Shown: positions 17,263-28,082, counted from the first letter of the stretch. The stretch: DNA of 64,000 nt from Pseudoalteromonas shioyasakiensis (GCA_013391845.1 CP058414.1:124001-188000); one strand, 5' to 3'. The notes: a model not told the origin generated them from the sequence alone. Numbers and translations are program-made.

Positions 17263-19344
17263 ATGAACGCATCACATTCTTCTTCTCAAGCTGTAAACTA
17301 CTTTGCTAAAGAGCTTAGTTGGCTGTCTTTTAATGAACGCGTGCTGCAAGAAGCCAAAGATAAATCGAACCCGATTATTGAGCGCATGCGCTTTTTAGGT
17401 ATTTACTCAAACAACATGGATGAGTTTTTCAGAGTACGTGTAGCCGATGTAAAGCGTCGAATTTTACTTAATAAAATTCCTGATGCGAACTTTGAAGAAG
17501 ACGAAATACTACTTCATCAGATCCAAAGTAAAGTGCTACTGCTTGGTAAAAAGTTTAATCAAATTCATAAAGATATTTTGAATGATTTAAACGAGCACAA
17601 TATTCACGTAGAGCTACCAGAGAAACTATCTGAATTTCATTTAACCTGGCTGAAAAAGTTTTTCCACGACAATGTGCTACAACATATACTGCCAATTTTA
17701 CTCACTGAAAAGAAAGACTATTCAGATCAAATAAACGACACCATGACCTATTTGTTTGTCGAAATGACCAATCAAAAAAGTCATTATGCCATGATGGAGG
17801 TGCCAACTGACCGCGTATCTCGCTTTGTTATTTTGCCACCAGAGAAAACACGCCGTCATAAAACTATTGTGATGCTTGATGACATCATCGCCTACTTTAT
17901 TCGCGATGTGTTTAGCAGCTTCTTTAGCTTTGATAATATTCAATGTTATGCCATTAAACTAACTCGTGATGCCGAGTACAATTTAGATGACGAGCTTGAA
18001 GAAGGCTTGCTCGATAAAATGTCGAAAGGACTAAAGCAACGTATTTATGCTGAACCTGTGCGTCTTGTTTATGACGAAAGTATGCCAGCTGAAATGCTTA
18101 AAGTGATGAAAAAACGCCTTAATATTAGTCAACATGATGCGCTGATCCCCGGTGGTCGTTACCGTAACTTCCGCGATTTTATTGCGTTTCCGAATGTTGG
18201 CCGCCAGTACTTAGAAAACAAACCACTACCAGCGTTACAAAGCACGGCCTTTAATAATCACTCGAGTGTGTTTGATGCCATCTCAGAGCAAGATATTTTG
18301 CTGTATTACCCATATCACACTTTTAACCATTTACTTGAGTTTGTACGCCAAGCAGCCTTTGATCCGGATGTGACACAAATTAAGGTCAATATTTACCGTG
18401 TAGCCAGTCAGTCTCGTCTAGTTTCTACGCTCATTAATGCCGCCAAAAATGGCAAACATGTAACTGTCATGGTCGAGCTTAAAGCGCGCTTTGATGAACA
18501 AAATAATATCGAATGGGCAAAAACACTCAGTAATGCTGGTGTTAAAGTGATCTTTGGTATCCCAGCACTTAAAGTACACAGCAAGTTATGTGTCATTCAC
18601 CGTAAAGAAAAAAACAACATAGTGAAGTACGCACACATTGGCACAGGTAACTTTCACGAAAAAACAGCCAAAATATACACTGACTTTAGCTTATTCACTA
18701 AGCATGAAAGTATTAGCGAAGAATGCGATAGCGTTTTTAAATTCATTGAAAGTAGTTATAAGCCATTTCAGTTTGATCATTTGATGATCTCGCCAGTCAA
18801 TGCAAGGCAAACTATCATCTCACTGATAGATGCAGAAATTAGCAATGTAGAGCACGGTAAGGCTGGGCGAATTACTTTAAAAATAAACAACCTTGTCGAT
18901 AAAGAGCTGGTTGATCACCTTTATTTTGCCGCAAGACGTGGCGTAAAAATTCGTATTATAGTGCGTGGTATGTGTTCGTTAGTACCCTCTGTCGCAAATG
19001 ATAACATTCGTATCATTAGTATCGTTGACCGCTTTTTAGAGCATCCGCGGGTTATGGTGTTTCATAATAATGGTGATGAAAAAGTATATATTTCATCAGC
19101 TGACTGGATGACCCGTAACCTAGATCATCGTGTTGAAGTGGCCACTCCAATTTATGATAAAAAATTAAAACAGCTTATCATTGATATTCTTGAACTACAG
19201 TTTAAAGATAGAACAAAAGCACGCATAATCGATAGTGAGCAAAAAAATAGCTATGTGCGCCGTGGTAATCGTAAGAAAATTCGCTCACAAATTGCCATTT
19301 ATGACCACCTTAAAAAATGGGAAAGTAACTATAATAATGAATGA
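17263..19344 (+). CDS. ppk1: polyphosphate kinase 1
   Basis: Reversibly polymerises the terminal phosphate of ATP into polyphosphate. The 693-residue length is standard. The N-terminal domain begins with YFAKELSWLSFNERVLQEA; the catalytic half carries the phospholipase-D-like motifs. One is KVHSKLCVIHRKE, whose His is the autophosphorylated residue (about 429), followed by AHIGTGNFHEKTAKIYTDF. The second, C-terminal one is in DRFLEHPRVMVFHN and SSADWMTRNLDHRVEV. ATG 17263 is used because GGA lies 9 bases upstream; the frame could also begin at TTG 17251. It overlaps ppx by 8 bp. Both genes lie between inverted MITE-like repeats. Confidence 0.97.
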   Translation: MNASHSSSQAVNYFAKELSWLSFNERVLQEAKDKSNPIIERMRFLGIYSNNMDEFFRVRVADVKRRILLNKIPDANFEEDEILLHQIQSKVLLLGKKFNQIHKDILNDLNEHNIHVELPEKLSEFHLTWLKKFFHDNVLQHILPILLTEKKDYSDQINDTMTYLFVEMTNQKSHYAMMEVPTDRVSRFVILPPEKTRRHKTIVMLDDIIAYFIRDVFSSFFSFDNIQCYAIKLTRDAEYNLDDELEEGLLDKMSKGLKQRIYAEPVRLVYDESMPAEMLKVMKKRLNISQHDALIPGGRYRNFRDFIAFPNVGRQYLENKPLPALQSTAFNNHSSVFDAISEQDILLYYPYHTFNHLLEFVRQAAFDPDVTQIKVNIYRVASQSRLVSTLINAAKNGKHVTVMVELKARFDEQNNIEWAKTLSNAGVKVIFGIPALKVHSKLCVIHRKEKNNIVKYAHIGTGNFHEKTAKIYTDFSLFTKHESISEECDSVFKFIESSYKPFQFDHLMISPVNARQTIISLIDAEISNVEHGKAGRITLKINNLVDKELVDHLYFAARRGVKIRIIVRGMCSLVPSVANDNIRIISIVDRFLEHPRVMVFHNNGDEKVYISSADWMTRNLDHRVEVATPIYDKKLKQLIIDILELQFKDRTKARIIDSEQKNSYVRRGNRKKIRSQIAIYDHLKKWESNYNNE

Positions 19345-20824
19345 TTATCCCTCAATAGCTGCCGTTGATTTAGGCTCAAACAGTTTTCATTTAGTGGTGG
19401 CAAGAGAGGTCGATGGCTTTTTGCAGATCTTACACAAAGAAAAGCAGCGCGTTTACTTAGCTGACGGTTTGGATGATAAAAATCACTTAAGCCAAGAAGC
19501 TATTGAACGTGCTCTAGCCATCCTTAAACAATTTGCGACCACCTTACAGGACTTTCCCATCGAGAATGTCAAAGTTGCCGCGACGTACACATTACGCCGC
19601 GCTAAAAACATTCATTCGTTCTTAACCCAAGCAAGTAGGGTATTTAATTACCCGATTGAAGTGATCTCAGGGCAAGAAGAGGCGCGCTTAATTTATCAAG
19701 GTGTCGCCCATTACATTCATCATGATGAAAATCGCTTAGTTATTGATATTGGTGGTGGCAGTACTGAGCTCATAATTGGCAAACATTTTAAACACAAGCT
19801 ACTAGCTAGCCGAAACATGGGATGTGTCAGCTATACCAAGCAGTTTTTCGCTGATGGGCAAATTACAGCTAAGCGCTTTGATAAAGCAGAGGTTCGCGCA
19901 GAACAAGAACTCGAAGTGATCTTTGCCAACTACTTATCGGCTGGCTGGCAATCTGTAGTAGGGACATCTGGCACAATTAAATCAATCCTTGCCATGATTA
20001 ACGCCAATGATGCCGAGCAACAGTTAATCACGCTTGAGAGATTACTAGAATTAAAAACCCAGTTTATTGCTGCTAAACAAATTCAGGCGCTACAAATTGA
20101 AGGTCTCACAGCTGAGCGACAAGTCAGTATTTGTGGTGGTTTAGCGATATTGATTGCAGTATTTAAGCTATTTAAAATAGAAGCAATGCAATACAGCGAC
20201 TTTTCTCTTCGTGAAGGTTTACTTCATGAAATGCAGCAAAAGCTCGCCCATAAAGATATTCGCACTAATACCATAGAGAACCTGTCTGAACGTAACGCCA
20301 TAGATAAAGAGCATGCTAACCGCGTATCTAAAACTGCAAAATGGCTGTTTGAACAAGTAAAAGGTGCATGGCAATTTACTGATCCGGACTATATCAACTT
20401 ACTGGATTGGGCCGCGCAGCTGCATGAAATTGGCTTAGGGGTAAATTCATCAGGAATACATAAGCATAGTGCGTATATCGTTGCGAATAGCCAATTACCA
20501 GGGTTTACGCAGCAACAGCAAACCTTGCTCAGTTGCATGATCCGCTTTTATCGGAAAAAGATCCGTTTAGAAGAGTTTCCGGCACTGCATACAATGCAGC
20601 ATTATGAAATATTACAACTTATTGTGATTTTGCGCTTAGCGGTACTGTTGAATCAAAAGCGTATTACCGATCAAGGTTTTAAGCTTGAGATAACAGCTAA
20701 GCAAAATAGTATGTTCCTAAAGTTTCACAATAAGTGGCTCAAAGAACATACCTTGCTTTTAGCTGACTTACAGCAAGAGCAAAAATACCTTAAGAAGGTC
20801 GGCTTCTTACTCGATTTTCATTAA
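19337..20824 (+). CDS. ppx: exopolyphosphatase (Ppx/GppA family)
   Basis: Hydrolyses polyphosphate from its ends; some family members also hydrolyse pppGpp. The 495-residue protein has the actin-like phosphate-1 motif AAVDLGSNSFHLVVAR (about 8-23), catalytic-type EEARLIYQGV (about 115-124) and phosphate-2 DIGGGSTELIIG (about 139-150), followed by a C-terminal HD-like helical region (about 305-480). The start lies inside the ppk end (8 bp overlap), so translation is coupled; the longer frame from 19235 is a ppk shadow. Pairing with ppk favours Ppx over GppA. Confidence 0.93.
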   Translation: MNDYPSIAAVDLGSNSFHLVVAREVDGFLQILHKEKQRVYLADGLDDKNHLSQEAIERALAILKQFATTLQDFPIENVKVAATYTLRRAKNIHSFLTQASRVFNYPIEVISGQEEARLIYQGVAHYIHHDENRLVIDIGGGSTELIIGKHFKHKLLASRNMGCVSYTKQFFADGQITAKRFDKAEVRAEQELEVIFANYLSAGWQSVVGTSGTIKSILAMINANDAEQQLITLERLLELKTQFIAAKQIQALQIEGLTAERQVSICGGLAILIAVFKLFKIEAMQYSDFSLREGLLHEMQQKLAHKDIRTNTIENLSERNAIDKEHANRVSKTAKWLFEQVKGAWQFTDPDYINLLDWAAQLHEIGLGVNSSGIHKHSAYIVANSQLPGFTQQQQTLLSCMIRFYRKKIRLEEFPALHTMQHYEILQLIVILRLAVLLNQKRITDQGFKLEITAKQNSMFLKFHNKWLKEHTLLLADLQQEQKYLKKVGFLLDFH

Positions 20825-20835
20825 GCTGATTAATA

Positions 20836-21100
20836 TATACCCAAACCACCTCAAGATGTAAGTTTCAGTTGGAATTAAAAGCGATTTAGGCAAGGCATTG
20901 ATTGCAAGTAATAGTGGCTCTATTGTTAAGATCAATAACGCAGTATAAATCGCTTTTAAACCAACCCGTTGGGCGCTTCACAGGTACTTACTCTCATCGT
21001 TGTTACTTCTTAAAAGGGACTGCCATTCTTGCAAAGTAACGCCTTGATATTAAGCACCTGTGAAACGCTGAATTCTGCATCTTGAGGTGGTTTGGGTATA
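20836..21100 (-). repeat. MITE-like element, copy B (downstream of ppx)
   Basis: A 265 bp element with better preserved terminal inverted repeats than copy A: TATACCCAAACCACCTCAAG at the left and its complement at 21081-21100. Read on the minus strand it follows copy A in order, sharing CAGAATTCAGCGTTTC, AATATCAAGGCGTTACTTTGC, TTGGTTTAAAAGCGATTTA and AATTCCAACTGAAAC. Its right end abuts the stop codon of the convergent gene at 21101. No coding capacity. Confidence 0.88.
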
Positions 21101-21556
21101 CTACATATCCATATGGCGGTTTGAGCTTTGCATCATTTGCTTAAGGCCTTGATGCTCAAGCTCTAGCAATCGCTCAAGCTTTTCTTTGCTTTGCTCTGTA
21201 TCAGCGCGCGATACTAAGTACTCGTATAAGTCGATTACTTTTTGGTGTTGCGTGGTTAAGTAAACCTGAATCGCCTTTTCATCAATTTGCTGATCTGTGC
21301 TGATATCGTTGAAGGTAATTAGCTCAGGGTTTTCAGCAAAATACTCATAGCAATACGTATCTAGCGTGTTTATCTCAGTAATTGCTTTAAAGCCAACGAG
21401 ATCTTCTGCTAGTTTCTTCTCATATTGCAGATAATAATCCACCAGCATTTGATTATGCTCGTCCAGTAAATCTTTAACGCTGTGGAAATTGGCTGCCATT
21501 TGAGTATGAAATAACACGGTCCAATCATAAACTTGTTGTATTGTTTTAACTTGCAT
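21101..21556 (-). CDS. helical cytoplasmic protein of unknown function
   Basis: A 151-residue acidic protein I do not recognise. It is predicted to be almost all alpha-helical, with Tyr/Glu/Gln-rich helices and no signal peptide or transmembrane segment. The spacing of Glu/His in LERLLELEHQGLKQMMQ recalls ferritin-like or phasin-like helical bundles, but no diagnostic metal-binding motif is clear. The start has AAGGAA five bases upstream. The stop codon lies exactly at the border of MITE copy B, so the last residues (RHMDM) could have been altered when the element inserted. It is convergent with ppx; no operon partner is seen. Confidence 0.6.
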   Translation of the reverse strand: MQVKTIQQVYDWTVLFHTQMAANFHSVKDLLDEHNQMLVDYYLQYEKKLAEDLVGFKAITEINTLDTYCYEYFAENPELITFNDISTDQQIDEKAIQVYLTTQHQKVIDLYEYLVSRADTEQSKEKLERLLELEHQGLKQMMQSSNRHMDM

Positions 21557-21698
21557 GTGTATTCCTTATCAAAATCAATTTAATATGACTTTGCATAAAT
21601 CACACCATTAGAAAAAACATTAATTATCAGCGCCTTAAAAATAAAAAGTGTAACTTGAAGCAAGTAAAAGCGTACAAGTTACACACTGACTGTAAAAT

Positions 21699-24600
21699 TT
21701 ATAGGTGGCGTTTACGCCATATAAAATAAAGTGCAGGTAACACGAGTAGCGTTAAAACAATGGCACTGAGCATCCCGCCAACCATCGGCGCTGCAATTCG
21801 GCTCATCACCTCGCTTCCCGTTCCAGTACCATACAGCACAGGTAATAAACCTATGATAATAGTGGCAACTGTCATCATCACAGGCCTAACCCGAAGGCCT
21901 GCACCATTGATAATTGCTTGGCGCAGCTCTGTAACCGTAAACTGTGCTGATTGCGCTTTGGCATCTTGATACGCTTGATTGAGATAAACCAGCATGATCA
22001 CGCCGATTTCTACGGCAACCCCTGCTAGGGCAATAAAGCCAACCCCAACAGCGACCGAGAAATTAAAGCCTTCAAGGTACATCAACCAAATACCGCCTAT
22101 CATCGCAAGTGGTAAGGTCAGCATGATCATTGCCACCTCAATAAAACTTCTAAAATTGAGATATAACAGCACCACAATAATTGCCAAAGTTAGTGGCAAT
22201 ACGTAACTGAGTTTGGCTTTTGCGCGCTCCATATATTCATATTGCCCCGCCCATGTAATTGAGTAACCAGCAGGTAGCTCGAGTTGCTCATGCAGTGCTT
22301 GTTGCGCACGCTCAACATAACTGCCGATATCACTGCCTTCAATATCAATTAAGCTCCAGCCATTGATACGTGCATTTTCACTTTTAATACCCGGCGGACC
22401 ATCTTCAATAAAAACATGAGCAACGTCAGCCAATGCAATACGTTGTCCATTTGGCGTCACAATGGGTAACAACTTAAGCTCTTCTGGCGAGTCACGATAA
22501 TCTTGCGGGTAACGCAAGTTAACAGGGTAACGCTCTTGCCCTTCAACTGTTTCGGTCACATTCATACCACCGATAGCGGTGGCAACGACCTGTTGCACAT
22601 CAGCAATGTTCAAACCGTACCGTGCTGCTTTTTCACGGTTGATATCGACTTTGATGTAGCGACCACCGGCAACGCGCTCTGAGTAAACCGAAGCTGTGCC
22701 CGGTAAATCTTTTAAGATGACTTCAATTTGCTCACCGATTTTTTGAATTTCACTCAGCTTTGGCCCTGCAACTTTGATCCCCACAGGCGTTTTAATACCA
22801 GTGGCAAGCATGTCGATTCGCGTTTTGATTGGCATAACCCACGCATTGGTGAGCCCTGGGAACTTAACCAGATTATCGAGCTCTTTTTTAAGTTTCTCGG
22901 TTGTCATACCCTCGCGCCACTGTGACTTTGGCTTTAACTGAATAAAGGTTTCGATCATGGTTAGCGGCGCTGGATCTGTCGCAGTATCTGCACGACCAAC
23001 TTTACCAAATACCGACTCAACCTCTGGCACACTGGCAATTAATTTGTCGGTCTGTTGTAAAATTTCACGGGCCTTACCAATTGAAATACCAGGATAAGTA
23101 GTTGGCATATACATCAAGTCCCCCTCATCAAGAGGAGGAATAAACTCACTACCAATTTTATTAACCGGGTAAAAGCCGATAACTGCCAAAACTAAAGCCA
23201 GTACCAGTGTTGTTTTCGGCGCTTTTAACACCGCATTTAACAAGGGTTTATACGCTGCCACCAATAAGCGGTTTACAGGGTTTTTCTGCTCCGAAATAAC
23301 CTTACCGCGAATAAAGTAGCCCATTAATACCGGCACCAATGTAATCGCTAGACCAGCCGAGGCCGCCATTGCATAGGTTTTTGTGTAAGCCAGCGGCGAG
23401 AACATACGCCCTTCTTGTGCTTCTAAAATAAACACTGGCATAAAACTGACTGTGATAATTAATAAACTAAAGAATAACGCGGGCCCCACTTCTGCGGCTG
23501 AGTCCATCACTACTTGCCAGCGGTTTTCGTCGGTCAGTGGAGTTTTCTCCATATGTTTATGCATATTTTCTATCATCACGATAGCGCCATCTGTCATTGC
23601 ACCAATCGCAATCGCTATCCCGCCAAGCGACATGATGTTGGCATTTATACCTTGCCAATACATAACCACAAAAGCCGTTAAAATCCCCATTGGCAGCGTG
23701 ATAATGGCAACTATCGATGAACGTATATGGAATAAAAACACCACACACACTAAGGCCACGACAATTAATTCTTCAATTAACTTTGAACTTAAGTTATCAA
23801 GTGCTTGTGTAATAAGGTTTGAACGGTCGTACACAGGGATGATTTCAACGCCCTCTGGCAGGCCTTTTTTGAGCGACTCTAGCTTTTCCTTTACTAGTTT
23901 GATGGTCGCTTCAGCGTTTTCTCCAAAGCGCATCACCACCACACCACCTGTCACTTCGCCCTCGCCGTTAAGTTCGGCAATCCCACGGCGCATTTGCGGC
24001 CCAAGTTTAATATCGGCCACATCGCGTAATTGCAGTGGTGTACCATTGGCATTCGTACCAAGCGGGATGGCTTCTAAATCGGCAACACCTTTAATATAAC
24101 CTGTGCTTGATACCATGTATTCGGCTTCAGCCATTTCGACCACTGAGGCACCGCGCTCTTGGTTACCTTGTTTAATCGCTGTTTGAATTAAACTCAGTGG
24201 AATACCATATGCTCGTAATTTGTCGGGGTCGACATTAACCTGATACTGCTTAACCATACCACCAACAGAAGCCACTTCTGATACACCTGGCACAGTTTGC
24301 AGTTCAAACTTTAAAAACCAATCTTGCAGACTTCGTAGCTGGCTAATATCGTGTTTGCCAGTTTTATCCACCAGCGCATAAAGGTAAATCCAACCCACAC
24401 CTGTTGCGTCTGGGCCAAGTTCTGGCCTAGCTGAATCGGGTAAGCGAGCACTTACTTGACTCAAATACTCTTGTACTCGACTACGAGCCCAATAAAGGTC
24501 GGTATCTTCGTTAAAAATAACGTACACGTAAGAGTCACCAAAGAACGAAAAACCCCTGACCGTTTCAGCCCCCGGCACCGACAACATTGCCGTAGTGATC

Positions 24601-24803
24601 GGAAACGTCACTTGGTCTTGCACTACCTGCGGCGCTTGTCCTGGGTAAGAGGTTTTTACAATAACCTGTATATCAGATAAGTCAGGTAAGGCATCAACTG
24701 GGGTATTCTTTAAAGAAAAAACCCCAAAACCTGCCAACATTAAAGACAGCAGTAATACAAAGAAGCGATTCCCGACTGACCAACGGATCACGGCTGCTAT
24801 CAT
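21699..24803 (-). CDS. cusA: copper/silver RND efflux pump CusA
   Basis: Inner-membrane proton-driven pump that pushes Cu(I)/Ag(I) out through the CusBC channel. The 1034-residue length and 12-helix pattern are typical of heavy-metal RND pumps. The three methionines of the metal site can be placed by motif: M566 in [15 protein letters not shown]616 in [16 protein letters not shown] and M665 in [20 protein letters not shown]. These match E. coli M573, M623 and M672 and separate this from zinc/cobalt CzcA pumps. The proton-relay Asp in helix 4 is D405 ([14 protein letters not shown]). It is last in the cusC-cusB-cusA operon, overlapping cusB by 4 bp. Confidence 0.95.
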   Translation of the reverse strand: MIAAVIRWSVGNRFFVLLLSLMLAGFGVFSLKNTPVDALPDLSDIQVIVKTSYPGQAPQVVQDQVTFPITTAMLSVPGAETVRGFSFFGDSYVYVIFNEDTDLYWARSRVQEYLSQVSARLPDSARPELGPDATGVGWIYLYALVDKTGKHDISQLRSLQDWFLKFELQTVPGVSEVASVGGMVKQYQVNVDPDKLRAYGIPLSLIQTAIKQGNQERGASVVEMAEAEYMVSSTGYIKGVADLEAIPLGTNANGTPLQLRDVADIKLGPQMRRGIAELNGEGEVTGGVVVMRFGENAEATIKLVKEKLESLKKGLPEGVEIIPVYDRSNLITQALDNLSSKLIEELIVVALVCVVFLFHIRSSIVAIITLPMGILTAFVVMYWQGINANIMSLGGIAIAIGAMTDGAIVMIENMHKHMEKTPLTDENRWQVVMDSAAEVGPALFFSLLIITVSFMPVFILEAQEGRMFSPLAYTKTYAMAASAGLAITLVPVLMGYFIRGKVISEQKNPVNRLLVAAYKPLLNAVLKAPKTTLVLALVLAVIGFYPVNKIGSEFIPPLDEGDLMYMPTTYPGISIGKAREILQQTDKLIASVPEVESVFGKVGRADTATDPAPLTMIETFIQLKPKSQWREGMTTEKLKKELDNLVKFPGLTNAWVMPIKTRIDMLATGIKTPVGIKVAGPKLSEIQKIGEQIEVILKDLPGTASVYSERVAGGRYIKVDINREKAARYGLNIADVQQVVATAIGGMNVTETVEGQERYPVNLRYPQDYRDSPEELKLLPIVTPNGQRIALADVAHVFIEDGPPGIKSENARINGWSLIDIEGSDIGSYVERAQQALHEQLELPAGYSITWAGQYEYMERAKAKLSYVLPLTLAIIVVLLYLNFRSFIEVAMIMLTLPLAMIGGIWLMYLEGFNFSVAVGVGFIALAGVAVEIGVIMLVYLNQAYQDAKAQSAQFTVTELRQAIINGAGLRVRPVMMTVATIIIGLLPVLYGTGTGSEVMSRIAAPMVGGMLSAIVLTLLVLPALYFIWRKRHL

Positions 24804-26257
24804 TGCATTTCTCCTTGCATAGGATGGCTCATGGTCATGATGTCAAAAATCATAAACTCACCGTCCACTAACTTAAAAGTAAAATGCACTTCATCATCGC
24901 TTTGCAAACTAGACATATCAATGCGCGGCGAAAAGTGAAATTCCATGGTTGCGGCCTCTCGGCCCCACTTGGGGATGGCTTCACGACTGATTACAGCTGT
25001 TCTGGCTTCACGGTCAATGCTGTTGATCACGCCATTCACCATTGCGCTGTCACTATCTGGTTCTTGCATACGCATAAAGTCAGAGCTTTTGCTTGATTCT
25101 GAGTCGATTAAGAACTGCGCTGAAATAACCACCTTATCGTCTTTCAGTAAGCCTGATAAAATCTCGACGTCATGATTATCACTGCGACCTAACGTCACAG
25201 CGACTGACTTAAAGCGGCCTTCGCCTAAATCAATCACGACACGGTCTTGGCTACCAGTGCGGATCACCGCTTCTTTTGCGATGACTAATTGCGGCTCAGT
25301 CGGCCTAGTAATAATACTCACTTCAGCAAACATATTCGGTTTTAGTAGGCCATCTTGGTTAGCAAAGCGAAGGCGTACACGAAGAGTACGGTTTTTCTCA
25401 TCAAGGGTTGGATAGATGTAATCGACCTTCCCTTGCCAACGTTTACCCGGTAAATAATCTAAGCTCATGGTAACTGGCAAGCCTTTATGAATAAGGCCAG
25501 CTTGACGCTCAAAAACTTCTGCCTCAACCCACACTTCTTCTAGGTGAGCGATACTCATCATGGTGGTGCCCGGTTTCACATAAAAACCTTCGCGGATATT
25601 TAGCTCATCCAATACGCCACTTTGCTTGGCATAAAAGGTTATGTTTTGCCTAACCTTTTGGCTTTGCTCTAATCGCGCAATAAAATCGTCAGAAACATTT
25701 AATGAGGCTAAGCGCGCTTTAGCCGCACGAATAAGTACCGCATTGTTACGTTTAAGGGCAAGCAGTAGCTCTTCCTGTGCATTCACTAACTGTGGAGAAT
25801 ACAAGGTATAAAGAGGCTCGCCTTGCTTAACTTGGTCACCCGCAGCCTTTACATATAAAGTTTCGATCCAGCCTTCGACACGAGGATGAATATGCACTAA
25901 TTGGTCTTGGTCATATTGCACATAGCCAACCGTATCAACTGTGCTTTGTAATGATTTAAAACGCACTGGCGCTGTTCTTACCCCTAAGTTATTCACTACG
26001 GCTGGTGAGATTCTCACAGTACCTGGGCTGTCTTCAGCGCTGCTTTGTTCCTCATAAACAGGCACCAATTCCATACCCATCGGCGATAAACCTGGCTCAT
26101 CACGACGGTAGTTGCTATCCATAGGTGCCACCCAATATAGCGGTTTTTTTTCAGCGCTAGGCATAGTTGCATGATCTGGCTCAGCAAGTTTGTTTACAGC
26201 CGTTGCCAATGCAGCACCTACCGCCAAAGCGACAACTAATTTGACTGTGTTATTCAT
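24800..26257 (-). CDS. cusB: CusB-type membrane fusion protein with a CusF-like C-terminal domain
   Basis: Periplasmic adaptor of the Cus pump, 485 residues. It has an N-terminal membrane anchor (about 5-22), then a heavy-metal-binding module [20 protein letters not shown] with GMELVPVY (about 41-67). The lipoyl/coiled-coil/beta-barrel fusion core spans about 85-380. The tail (about 405-485) resembles the copper chaperone Cus[27 protein letters not shown], then MEFHF, and a Met/His-rich end ([12 protein letters not shown]). In E. coli CusF is a separate gene. The ATG at 26257 has GGAGTTA upstream and overlaps the cusC stop by 8 bp. Confidence 0.92.
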   Translation of the reverse strand: MNNTVKLVVALAVGAALATAVNKLAEPDHATMPSAEKKPLYWVAPMDSNYRRDEPGLSPMGMELVPVYEEQSSAEDSPGTVRISPAVVNNLGVRTAPVRFKSLQSTVDTVGYVQYDQDQLVHIHPRVEGWIETLYVKAAGDQVKQGEPLYTLYSPQLVNAQEELLLALKRNNAVLIRAAKARLASLNVSDDFIARLEQSQKVRQNITFYAKQSGVLDELNIREGFYVKPGTTMMSIAHLEEVWVEAEVFERQAGLIHKGLPVTMSLDYLPGKRWQGKVDYIYPTLDEKNRTLRVRLRFANQDGLLKPNMFAEVSIITRPTEPQLVIAKEAVIRTGSQDRVVIDLGEGRFKSVAVTLGRSDNHDVEILSGLLKDDKVVISAQFLIDSESSKSSDFMRMQEPDSDSAMVNGVINSIDREARTAVISREAIPKWGREAATMEFHFSPRIDMSSLQSDDEVHFTFKLVDGEFMIFDIMTMSHPMQGEMQ

Positions 26258-27572
26258 AGGTAACTCCTTGGCTTTGTGCCGCATTTATTTGGCTATCCTT
26301 TGCCGCCGCGTAATAGTTAAGGCGAGCGAGGGTTATTTGTTTATCTACTTCGATATTTAACGCATCAATTTTCGCATTAAGTTCGCTGATGCGTGCACGC
26401 ATCACTTCTGAAAAGTCACCAGCATCGTTAGTGTAAGCATTTAATGTCGCCTCAGCTTGCTCTGCCATTTGCGGTAATAGCTTTTGCTGATACAGCGCTT
26501 TGCGCTGGGCTAGCCGGCTTAACTGGCTTAACTCTTTAAAATACTGACCTTGTAGTTTTTGTAGGGTAATAAGTTTGTTAGTTTTTACCGCCTCTGCACT
26601 AGCTATCGCAGCATTAACTTGTTGGTCCTGACGGTTATCTGTAAAGAGAGGTAAATCAACACTAACCCCTATTGAGAGTAAGTCAGCGCGCGAGTCCCCC
26701 ATAGGCGTGTTTTCACGATAGCCATAGCCTAGGTTCATTCCAAATTGAGGCTTATACGCTTCTTCTGCCACTTGCACTTGTGTATTCTTAGCACGCAAAG
26801 CATGCTCAATAGCAATAATTGCGGGATGAGCCATCAACACTTCTATCACCCCTGATGGAGCAAGCTCTTGATAAGGCATTAATGCGGCCACCTTTATATT
26901 TTCATCGCTTACAGCACCGTTTAACATGTCAATCGGTAGCCATTGAGCTAGTCGCTTTTTGGCACTATCAAACTGCTGCTCTAACATCACTAGCTTATCT
27001 TCAAGACGAGTGAGCTCTAGTTGAGCGCGAATAATATCCTGCTGGCGAGTCGCACCAAGTGTATTGGCGTAACTTGCCTCAGTAATATCAATTAATTGAT
27101 TGAATAAAGCTTTATCTTGGTTGATTAATTGAATGCTTTTTTGCGCGCGATAGGCATTTAGCCAGGCTTCGCTAACAATGGCTTTAACCTGGGCTTGACG
27201 ATCTGCTCTAAGCCAAGGATATTGCTCAGCTGATTGCCTTAATGCCTGCTGCTGCAAGGCAAGGCTATCACCTCGACTAAACTGCTGCGACAAGCCCACT
27301 TTAAATTGCGTCATACCTTCTTGATCAAAGGCAAAGCCATCGGTTGGTAAATTCATTAGTCCGACAGTTAATACTGGGTCTGGTAAAGTGCCTACAGCAA
27401 TACTTTGCGCTTCTATCGCCTGCTGCTGGTATTTATTCGCCTGCAACCAAGGCTCGTGAGTCAGTGCATAATCAATCACCTGATTGAGTGCCAACGGCTC
27501 TGCTTTCACTAAACTTGAGGTTATCAATACTACGCCTAGAGAAAGCGCCTTAATCAATTTGCTGTGAGTCAT
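26250..27572 (-). CDS. cusC: CusC-like outer membrane efflux channel
   Basis: TolC-family outer membrane factor of the Cus system, 440 residues. A signal peptide (MTHSKLIKALSLGVVLITSSLVKA) precedes EPLALNQVIDYALTHEPWLQA, the usual first repeat. Two OEP repeats of long helices follow (about 30-220 and 240-425). No lipobox Cys is present, unlike E. coli CusC, which is a lipoprotein. The start is set at ATG 27572 because GGAG lies six bases before it. It is first of the three pump genes and follows the small metal-rich gene by about 100 bp. Confidence 0.9.
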   Translation of the reverse strand: MTHSKLIKALSLGVVLITSSLVKAEPLALNQVIDYALTHEPWLQANKYQQQAIEAQSIAVGTLPDPVLTVGLMNLPTDGFAFDQEGMTQFKVGLSQQFSRGDSLALQQQALRQSAEQYPWLRADRQAQVKAIVSEAWLNAYRAQKSIQLINQDKALFNQLIDITEASYANTLGATRQQDIIRAQLELTRLEDKLVMLEQQFDSAKKRLAQWLPIDMLNGAVSDENIKVAALMPYQELAPSGVIEVLMAHPAIIAIEHALRAKNTQVQVAEEAYKPQFGMNLGYGYRENTPMGDSRADLLSIGVSVDLPLFTDNRQDQQVNAAIASAEAVKTNKLITLQKLQGQYFKELSQLSRLAQRKALYQQKLLPQMAEQAEATLNAYTNDAGDFSEVMRARISELNAKIDALNIEVDKQITLARLNYYAAAKDSQINAAQSQGVTYE

Positions 27573-27676
27573 CACATGCTCCAAAAATCTTAAAAATGGT
27601 TAAAAAACAATAGATTTTGGGTGCAGAATGAGGTGTATTTCAGCGTTTTACTGAATTTTAGACAGACCTATCCTGC

Positions 27677-28039
27677 TTAAGCAGTAATAGGTGGACGATA
27701 TAAAGAACTTGCGTGGAAACTAAGCTGGCTGGCGCCTAACACTGTGACTTTTTCGGATTGCTTAATTGATTTAACAACTAAATCATTTAACGGAAGGAGT
27801 GAGTGAGCTGTACAGGCATTAAACGGACACGCGCAATCGCTGTTATCCATTGCATCTTCATGGCAACAATCCATATCACTCATGTCGCTCATGTCGCTGT
27901 CAGCATTCATATTAGCATGATGATCCATTTGCATGCTGCCATGTGGCATATCACATACCATAGCAACAGACGCAACTGACTGACCCACAAAAGTGAGCAG
28001 CATCATAGCTATCAATAAGTAGCTTGAAAGTCGCGTCAT
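27677..28039 (-). CDS. small secreted Met/His/Asp/Cys-rich protein of the copper operon
   Basis: A 120-residue protein with a signal peptide or N-terminal helix (MTRLSSYLLIAMMLLTFVGQSVA). A dense candidate metal-binding segment follows (about 27-75), containing CDMPHGSMQMDHH, repeats of SDM, DCCHED and CACPFNAC. The C-terminal 45 residues are ordinary. It is probably periplasmic and binds copper or silver, by composition and by its place in front of cusC; homologues are often annotated only as hypothetical. Three tandem ATG codons occur at the start; the third has the best spacing (7) from AAGG. Confidence 0.7.
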   Translation of the reverse strand: MTRLSSYLLIAMMLLTFVGQSVASVAMVCDMPHGSMQMDHHANMNADSDMSDMSDMDCCHEDAMDNSDCACPFNACTAHSLLPLNDLVVKSIKQSEKVTVLGASQLSFHASSLYRPPITA

Positions 28040-28082
28040 CATCATACCTTAAAAATTAATTGCCCAAATTGTAGCCCGAAAT

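Noticed and set aside
16952..21100. Composite transposon carrying ppk-ppx
   Set aside because: No transposase is present and target-site duplications could not be established at the outer borders; described as MITE-like repeats instead.
23452..24099. 215-codon open frame antisense to cusA
   Set aside because: Composition is that of the complement of a conserved membrane-protein gene; no ribosome site or homologous look; a shadow frame.
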